Under the pieces are notes generated by a model, which worked only from the letters and a program-made list of their open reading frames with translations, was not told the origin of the DNA and did no database searches. The translations under genes were made by a program, and so were the position numbers. This document shows, in pieces, positions 32,714 through 38,077 of a stretch of DNA of 38,077 nt. Positions within the stretch are counted from its first letter, which is position 1; the number at the start of each line of letters is the position of its first letter. Source of the DNA: Candidatus Aenigmarchaeota archaeon ex4484_224 (lineage in GTDB: Archaea > Aenigmatarchaeota > Aenigmatarchaeia > CG10238-14 > EX4484-224); NCBI GenBank assembly GCA_002254545.1, contig NJEA01000003.1:1-38077 (forward strand), given 5' to 3'.

Positions 32714-35700
32714 TTACTTTCCAACAATTTTCCTAATCTTTTCTATGCTTTCAGGATTTGCCAAAGTGGATATATCTCCAAGCTCTTGTCCAATAAGCAT
32801 TCTTTTCAAAATCCTTCTCATTATTTTTCCACTTCTTGTTTTTGGTAAATCTTCAACAAAATAAACTTTATATGGTTTTGCAATAGGACCAATTTCTTTA
32901 ACAACTTGCTGAATTATTTCTTCTTTCATTTTTTCATTTGGCCTTCCGAATCTTAAAACCACAAAAGCAATTGGAACTTCTCCTTTAATTTCATGTGGAG
33001 CTCCAACAATTGCACATTCATTTACAGCATAATGCTTAGTAATTGCATTTTCTAGCTCAGCAGTTGAAAGTCTATGACCAGCAACTTTTAAAACATCATC
33101 AAGCCTTCCTGTAATCTTTATCAAACCATTCTTATCTTTAAAAGCTCCATCGCTTGTATAATAAATTTCTTCTCCAAACCGAGACCAATAAGTTTTGAAA
33201 TATCTTTCTGGATTTCTATAAACTCCTCTTAGCATTCCAGGAGCAAAAGGCTTTAAAATAACTAAGCTTCCTTCTTTCTTAGCTTTTTTAATTGGCTTTC
33301 CTTTTTCGTCCAAAATTTCAAATTTAACTGGAGGAAATGGTAAGCCAGCATAAGTTGGTTTGAATGGACCAATTCCTGGCAAAGAAGTTAGTAAAACTCC
33401 CCCGGTTTCTGTTTGCCACCAAGTATCAACGATTGGACATCTTTCTTTTCCAACTTCTTTGAAAAACCAATACCAAGCTTCTTCATTTATCGGTTCTCCA
33501 ACAGAACCAAGTAACCTTAAAGTTTTAAAGGAGAATTTTCTAACAACTTGTCCATCATACTTTTCAAACATTCTTACAGCAGTTGGAGCAGTATAGAAAA
33601 TTGTTACTCCATATTTTTCCATTATTTGAGCCCATCTTTCGGGAGTTGGCCAATCTAAAGCTCCTTCATAAATTATAAAAGTTGCACCATTTAGCAAAGG
33701 ACCATAACAAGAATAAGTATGACCAGTAATCCAGCCTATATCTGCTGTTGACCAAAAAATATCATTATCATGCAAATCAAAAATCCATTTTGCAGTAATA
33801 TAGGCTTGAACCATATAGCCACCAACTGCATGTACTATGCCCTTAGGCTTACCTGTTGTATTATGAACAAAGAAACCATTAGCAATGTATGAGCTGTTTG
33901 AAAATGAAGTTATATCATAAATAAACCTTTCTTCAAATTTTCCTACCTCAACTTTCTTTACTCTAACAAAAAATGCCTCTGCATTTATTATCTTCAAAAT
34001 TTTTTCTTTCCATTCTTTTATCTTTCTTAAAACCTCTCTTTCCCTTTCTTCTAATAATTTCTCTATTTTCTTCTTAAATTTTGAAGAAGGTTCATACAAA
34101 AATTTATGAACTGAATTTTTTGAATATCCAGTCTTTTTTGCAATTTCCTCTAAACTTAATCTTAAAAGTAAAACCTTTTTATTAATTCTTTTTTCTCCCA
34201 AAATTCTTTTTTCGATCAAATCTAGAAAATCTAAAATTTTAACTAAATTCTTTCTTTTGATTTTCCTATATCCAAGTTTATATCCATCCATTCCTAAACT
34301 ATGAATTAATTTTTTCGGAAGTTTTACTTCTTTCAAAACTTCTTTTAAAAGTTTATCAATCTTTAAAATTTCTATATTAGTAGATCCTTTTCTTTCAATT
34401 TCCAACAATTTTTCAAGTTTTAATTTCTTCTTCTTATCGTTAAACCCAATTTTTTCATAAAATCTTTTGAGATTTTCCTTGTCAGAAATTCTTAAGGAAA
34501 ATACTTTTATACGGTAAATTTTATCTTTAAATTTTGTTTTAGCATTTCTTTCATAATAACTTGAAAGAATTCCAAGCCTTAAAAGTAATAGCTTAATCTG
34601 TTCTATCAAAACCTTGCTAGTGCTAACAATTTTAACACTACTCTTACTTACAGTACCTTCAGCATCGAAGAATCCTCTTATAAATCCTCTTATTATTTCA
34701 TTCTTACTAACTTGAATCTTTTGAGGGACTTCTCTTTCCTTACTTTTCTTACAAATTTCTGGAAAGTTTACCTTAATAAATTCTTTTACTAACTTAGAAC
34801 AAAACAAAAGTCTTTGTCTATCTTCTTTTTTTATTTTTCCTTCGGTACCAAATACCTTCCTTATAATTTTATTGTAATGCTTTAGATTTTCTACATCCTT
34901 ATCAGTTAAAACTAAACAATTTTCTGAAAAGTTTCCATCTCCAGCAAAATACCCAATTAATTCCGCCAAATTTTCGTCCAATCTTCTAGGAAGCTTTACT
35001 TTTTTAATTATCTTTTTAACTTTAGGAATTTCAAGAAAAACTTCTTTTCCTTCTATCTTTGGAATTGGTAAAATTAGAACATCTCCCCCTTCAATTTGAG
35101 ATGCCTCTTTTTCTTCTATTTCTAAATTTTCATTCAAAACAAACAAAGGATGAGAAGGAGTTAATTCTATCATTCCAAATGATGTATAAATTTTGTAAAG
35201 GGGTAATGGCCAAAAATAGGAATGTAAATCTTTTATTCCATCAACTTTCGAAGTTAGCTTATTCAAATCAAAACTTAAAATTCCTTCTTTTTTATTAAGT
35301 TCTTTTATTGGTAAAATCTTACCAGAAGATGTTTGAACTAAAGTATCTCCCTTTACACATCCACTGGTATAGAGAATAAAAGCAATGTCTTCAGCATCAA
35401 GTTTTTTTGGTTCACAATAATCTTCTTCATTTTCAATCAATTCATGGTACCAATAATCCCTTCCTTTTTTCATTTTAACTTTATTGTTTGCCCTTTTTAC
35501 AACAATTACTTTCTTAACTTTTGTTCCCTTAATTCCTTCATCAGCTTTTTCTTTCAAGTTAATCAATTTTCCTCTCCTATAATAACCATCTGCAGTAATC
35601 AAAAACTTTGCTTGAGTATCATTTAATCTAATTTGCAATGCTTTTGAACTAAAAGCTGAAAAAACTACTGTATGAATAGCTCCTATTCTTGCACAAGCAA

Positions 35701-36145
35701 GCATAGAAATTATAACTTCTGGGATCATTGGTAAATAAATTCCAACAACATCTCCTTTTTTAACTCCTAGCTTCTTTAAAGCATTAGCAAGTTTATTAAC
35801 TTCTTTATATAGTTGATAGTAAGTATAAATCCTTGGTCTTTCATTTGTTGGCTCTGGCTCCCAAATAAAAGCAACTTTATTTTTTCTTCCAAGTTCAAAA
35901 TTTCTTTCAAAAATGTTATAAGTAATATTCGTTTTGCCTCCAACAAACCAATGAAAGTAAGGAGGTTTATGAACAAATATTTTATTCCATTTTTTAAACC
36001 AAACCAATTCCTTTGCAACTTTTTCCCAAAATTTAATTGGATTTTTTTGAGCTTCTTTGTAAATTCTAGGAGAAGATATCCAAGCTTTTTTTCTTAAAGA
36101 TTTAGAAGGATAAAACAAATTCCCCTTTTTAATCATTTTTTCCAT
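32714..36145 (-). CDS. acs: Acetyl-CoA synthetase (AMP-forming) precursor interrupted by an intein
   Basis: A 1143-residue precursor. Removing residues 263-762 leaves 643 residues, the usual size of Acs, which makes acetyl-CoA from acetate, ATP and CoA through acetyl-AMP. The N-extein (1-262) contains ARIGAIHTVVFSAFSSKAL. The C-extein has GSVGEPINEEAW, VDTWWQTETGG (905-915), YYTSDGAFKDKNG, ITGRLDDVLKVAGHRLSTAE (1011-1030) and the acylation-site motif KTRSGKIMRR (K1107). The ATP phosphate loop, YTSG|TTGKPKG, is split by the intein, so the precursor should be inactive until spliced. It could be a propionate or other short-chain acyl-CoA synthetase, but the Acs length and motifs fit acetate best. 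It is 35 bases downstream of nnrD. Confidence 0.95.
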   Translation of the reverse strand: MEKMIKKGNLFYPSKSLRKKAWISSPRIYKEAQKNPIKFWEKVAKELVWFKKWNKIFVHKPPYFHWFVGGKTNITYNIFERNFELGRKNKVAFIWEPEPTNERPRIYTYYQLYKEVNKLANALKKLGVKKGDVVGIYLPMIPEVIISMLACARIGAIHTVVFSAFSSKALQIRLNDTQAKFLITADGYYRRGKLINLKEKADEGIKGTKVKKVIVVKRANNKVKMKKGRDYWYHELIENEEDYCEPKKLDAEDIAFILYTSGCVKGDTLVQTSSGKILPIKELNKKEGILSFDLNKLTSKVDGIKDLHSYFWPLPLYKIYTSFGMIELTPSHPLFVLNENLEIEEKEASQIEGGDVLILPIPKIEGKEVFLEIPKVKKIIKKVKLPRRLDENLAELIGYFAGDGNFSENCLVLTDKDVENLKHYNKIIRKVFGTEGKIKKEDRQRLLFCSKLVKEFIKVNFPEICKKSKEREVPQKIQVSKNEIIRGFIRGFFDAEGTVSKSSVKIVSTSKVLIEQIKLLLLRLGILSSYYERNAKTKFKDKIYRIKVFSLRISDKENLKRFYEKIGFNDKKKKLKLEKLLEIERKGSTNIEILKIDKLLKEVLKEVKLPKKLIHSLGMDGYKLGYRKIKRKNLVKILDFLDLIEKRILGEKRINKKVLLLRLSLEEIAKKTGYSKNSVHKFLYEPSSKFKKKIEKLLEEREREVLRKIKEWKEKILKIINAEAFFVRVKKVEVGKFEERFIYDITSFSNSSYIANGFFVHNTTGKPKGIVHAVGGYMVQAYITAKWIFDLHDNDIFWSTADIGWITGHTYSCYGPLLNGATFIIYEGALDWPTPERWAQIMEKYGVTIFYTAPTAVRMFEKYDGQVVRKFSFKTLRLLGSVGEPINEEAWYWFFKEVGKERCPIVDTWWQTETGGVLLTSLPGIGPFKPTYAGLPFPPVKFEILDEKGKPIKKAKKEGSLVILKPFAPGMLRGVYRNPERYFKTYWSRFGEEIYYTSDGAFKDKNGLIKITGRLDDVLKVAGHRLSTAELENAITKHYAVNECAIVGAPHEIKGEVPIAFVVLRFGRPNEKMKEEIIQQVVKEIGPIAKPYKVYFVEDLPKTRSGKIMRRILKRMLIGQELGDISTLANPESIEKIRKIVGK
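33860..35359 (-). mobile_element. Intein with LAGLIDADG homing endonuclease in acs
   Basis: A 500-residue intein (precursor residues 263-762). Splicing motifs: Cys1 in CVKGDTLVQT (block A), LTPSHPLFV with T329 and H332 (block B), RFIYDITSFSNSSYIANG (block F) and FFVHN ending in His-Asn (block G), then Thr as the first C-extein residue. The endonuclease motifs are LAELIGYFAGDGNF (D403) and IRGFIRGFFDAEGTV (E496). A further HTH-like segment, LSLEEIAKKTGYSKNSVHKF (663-682), probably helps DNA recognition. The endonuclease looks intact, so the element may still home into empty acs alleles. The boundaries are exact because both flanks rejoin to the conserved SGTTGKPKG motif. Confidence 0.96.
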
Positions 36146-36180
36146 GATAAAGTAATTTGAAATTTCTATTTAATAAAGAT

Positions 36181-37041
36181 TCAATAGTTTAAATTCTCTT
36201 TTATAACCCTAGGAATTTCTTGAATTAAATCACTAGCTAAAAAAGATTCTTTCAATTTTTCAGAAGCATATTCTCCAGCTTTTCCATTTAACCAAGCTCC
36301 TGCACAAGCTGAAATTAATGGACTAATTTTTCTAGCTAAAAAAGTTCCTACAATTCCAGCTAATGTATCTCCAGTTCCACCAACAGTCATGTAAGGATTT
36401 CCAGTTTTGTTTATAAAAACTTCATTTCCATCAGAAATTACATCGATATATCCTTTTAGTAAAATTGTTGTTTGATATTTCAAAGCAAATTCTTTAACTA
36501 AAGAAATTCTTTCTTCTAAATTTTCAGTAACTTTTTGCTTTGTTAAAACAAAAAATTCGTAAGAATGAGAAGTAATCACAAAAGGTTTTCTTTTAATTAA
36601 ATCTAAATTTTCAGAAATTGCATAGATAGCATCAGCATCTATAACAGATGGAACTTTAATTCTTTTAAGAAATTCTTGAATAAATTCGATTACCTCTTTT
36701 CTTCTTGTCATTCCTCCTCCTATAACCAAAGCATCAAAATTTGGAAAGGTTTCAAAAATTTCATCTATATGAGAAATAGAGAAATAATCTCCTTTTAAAG
36801 GATATACTATTAAATCTGGACTAAAACTTGCTATTAAATTTGCTGCTCTTTCTACAGAAGCAACAAAAACTAAATCGACTCCAGCTCTATAAGCAGCTAA
36901 AGCATTAAATGTTGGAGAACCATGATATAGTTTGCTTCCTCCAATTACCAAAACTTTTCCATAATTTCCCTTTCTATCCCAAGCTTTTCTTTTTGGATAT
37001 ACTTGTTTTAAAAATGAAGAAGTAATTTCTTTTGCTTTCAT
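36181..37041 (-). CDS. nnrD: ADP/ATP-dependent NAD(P)H-hydrate dehydratase
   Basis: A 286-residue ribokinase-fold enzyme that repairs damaged, hydrated NADH and NADPH. Motifs are GNYGKVLVIGGSKLYHGSPT (25-44), LVIGGGMTR, VIDADAIYAIS (133-143), TSHSYEFFVL and the catalytic VGGTGDTLAGIVG (220-232, D225). The epimerase half (NnrE), often fused in bacteria, is absent here. In this family TPHxGE is usual; here it reads TSHSYEF. It is the upstream gene of the minus-strand run, and its start is divergent from the GAPDH gene, a pairing that suits NADH repair. Confidence 0.93.
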   Translation of the reverse strand: MKAKEITSSFLKQVYPKRKAWDRKGNYGKVLVIGGSKLYHGSPTFNALAAYRAGVDLVFVASVERAANLIASFSPDLIVYPLKGDYFSISHIDEIFETFPNFDALVIGGGMTRRKEVIEFIQEFLKRIKVPSVIDADAIYAISENLDLIKRKPFVITSHSYEFFVLTKQKVTENLEERISLVKEFALKYQTTILLKGYIDVISDGNEVFINKTGNPYMTVGGTGDTLAGIVGTFLARKISPLISACAGAWLNGKAGEYASEKLKESFLASDLIQEIPRVIKENLNY

Positions 37042-37142
37042 AAAAACAAATTTAAAATTTTCAAATAAATTTTTTTAAACTTTTGTCAAAAAACTTTTAA
37101 AATTTAAGTAGAAGTTTTTTCAAAAATAAAATAAGTGAGAAA
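37042..37142 (+). promoter_or_regulatory. Promoter and ribosome binding site of gap
   Basis: The 101-base spacer between divergent nnrD and gap holds CTTTTAAAATTT at 37094-37105, a TATA box about 40 bases before the ATG, and GTGAG at 37135-37139 as a ribosome binding site. A second AT box around 37050-37075 would serve nnrD on the other strand. Confidence 0.45.
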
Positions 37143-38077
37143 ATGAAAACAAAAGTAAAAGTTGCTGTAAACGGAGTAGGAACAATAGGAAAAAGAGTTG
37201 CTTATGCAGTAAAATTGCAAAAAGATATGGAATTAAAAGCACTAATAGGATATTCACCAAATCCAATTCTAAGAAATCAATTAGAACCAAATGGTCCTTT
37301 GTATGGAACTGAATTATGGGCTACTGATAAAGAAGCATTAAAAAGATTACAAGAAGGTGGAATGTTTGTTCATGGAACTTTAGAAGAATTGCTAAGAAAT
37401 GGAGCAGTAGATATAATAGTAGATGCAACTCCTGCAGGAGTTGGAAGATGGTACAGAGATAATGTTTATTCAAAGTTTGGAGTAAAAGCAATTTTTCAAG
37501 GAGGAGAAAAATCAGATGTTGGTGAAATGAGTTTTAATGCAATAGTAAACTATGAAGAAGCTTTAGGAAAGCAGTTTGTAAGAGTTCCAAGCTGCAATAC
37601 AACTGGATTAATAAGAACTTTGCATGCAATAGATTCAAAAATTGGAATAGAATATGCTTTTGTCGCTTTAGCTAGAAGAGCTGCAGATCCTTGGGAATAT
37701 AGAAAGGGGCCAATAAATGCTGTTGAATTTACAAAAGTCCCTTCTCACCATGCTCCAGATGTAAAAACAGTTTTAAAACATTTAAACATTTTTTCAATGG
37801 CAATAAAAATACCAACAACTTTGGCTCATACTCATATAGTTGAAGTAACAACAAAAAAAGAAACTAGTAAAGAAGAAGTTATAGAAGCTTTTGAGAAACA
37901 AACAAGAGTGATTTTGTTAGATATAGAAGATTATCCATCTACTTCATTAATAATAGAAAAGTTTAGAGATTACTTAAGACCAAGATATGATATGTATGAA
38001 ATTGTTGTTTTAAGAGATTCAATAAATGTTGAAGGAAGAAAAGTAAGATGGTTCCATGTTGTTCACCAAGAAGCTGA
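37143..38077 (+). CDS. gap: Glyceraldehyde-3-phosphate dehydrogenase, archaeal type (partial, 3' end outside window)
   Basis: The plus frame from ATG 37143 gives 311 codons and then leaves the window; archaeal GAPDH is about 335-340 residues, so about 25-30 are missing. It converts glyceraldehyde-3-phosphate to 1,3-bisphosphoglycerate with NAD(P). Evidence: the N-terminal Rossmann motif VAVNGVGTIGKRVA, VDATPAGVG (93-101), FQGGEKSD, the catalytic PSCNTTGLIRTLHAID (C151), RRAADPWEYRKGP, TTLAHTHIVEV and LRDSINVEGRKVRWFHVVHQ. These belong to the archaeal type II family, clearly unlike bacterial GapA. The start follows a GTGAG site. Confidence 0.97.
   Translation, partial: MKTKVKVAVNGVGTIGKRVAYAVKLQKDMELKALIGYSPNPILRNQLEPNGPLYGTELWATDKEALKRLQEGGMFVHGTLEELLRNGAVDIIVDATPAGVGRWYRDNVYSKFGVKAIFQGGEKSDVGEMSFNAIVNYEEALGKQFVRVPSCNTTGLIRTLHAIDSKIGIEYAFVALARRAADPWEYRKGPINAVEFTKVPSHHAPDVKTVLKHLNIFSMAIKIPTTLAHTHIVEVTTKKETSKEEVIEAFEKQTRVILLDIEDYPSTSLIIEKFRDYLRPRYDMYEIVVLRDSINVEGRKVRWFHVVHQEA

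Noticed and set aside
32714-36145. Two separate genes or an assembly chimera instead of acs with an intein
   Set aside because: The frame is continuous, the flanks rejoin perfectly at SGTTGKPKG, and all intein splicing blocks are in order.
1-38077. CRISPR array, insertion sequence or rRNA
   Set aside because: No regularly spaced repeats, transposase motifs, terminal inverted repeats or rRNA-like sequence were seen on either strand.

Overview
The window is a gene-dense, strongly AT-rich stretch of an archaeal chromosome. Archaeal markers are ribosomal protein L18e beside L13 and S9, RNA polymerase subunits Rpo10 (RpoN) and Rpo6 (RpoK), deoxyhypusine synthase, archaeal-type SAM synthetase, the GatD/GatE amidotransferase, a type II (archaeal) GAPDH, an archaeal-type methylthiotransferase and a YchF-type GTPase. 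Genes are packed with ATGA overlaps and gaps of tens of bases. Many starts are leaderless, with a TTTAAA-like TATA box about 25 bases before the ATG, and a few have a GGTGA ribosome binding site. Small, divergent proteins and a reduced phosphoglucose isomerase suggest a DPANN-type lineage; this assignment is inference.

Layout. 1-1132: partial SAM synthetase (minus). 1209-1279: tRNA-Gly(CCC). 1280-5486: a divergent pair made of a large protein with a RecB/Cas4-like PD-(D/E)XK nuclease domain (minus) and a family B DNA polymerase homologue with an intact 3'-5' exonuclease but an apparently dead polymerase module (plus). 5537-8064: the rpl18e-rpl13-rps9-rpoN-rpoK cluster, interrupted by a broken HTH gene and an antisense HAD-family nucleotidase. 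8066-12259: ArgRS (minus), then deoxyhypusine synthase and a divergent PGI-like protein (plus).

12260-19922 is the most unusual part. It is a divergent locus around a 30-base intergenic spacer. The minus arm encodes two tiny membrane proteins, an unrecognised 585-residue protein, a TIM-barrel protein of the xylose isomerase/endonuclease IV type with a helical insertion of about 290 residues, and two tandem paralogues that join a MNT-type nucleotidyltransferase to a HEPN-like helical region. The plus arm encodes two paralogous proteins of 182 and 165 residues and a five-helix Yip1-like membrane protein. I cannot assign a function; this is the best candidate for an undescribed system.

19946-29646: YchF GTPase, GatD, an HTH regulator with an S-layer-like domain (minus), then a tight operon of zinc ribbon, GlmS, GNAT acetyltransferase, sugar nucleotidyltransferase and hexose-phosphate mutase, which could carry Fru-6-P to an activated amino sugar; then GatE. 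29606-37041 (all minus): methylthiotransferase, membrane PH-domain protein, calcineurin-like phosphoesterase, an unknown protein, acetyl-CoA synthetase carrying a 500-residue intein in its ATP-binding loop, and NAD(P)H-hydrate dehydratase. 37143-38077: partial GAPDH (plus). No CRISPR array, rRNA or insertion sequence was seen.
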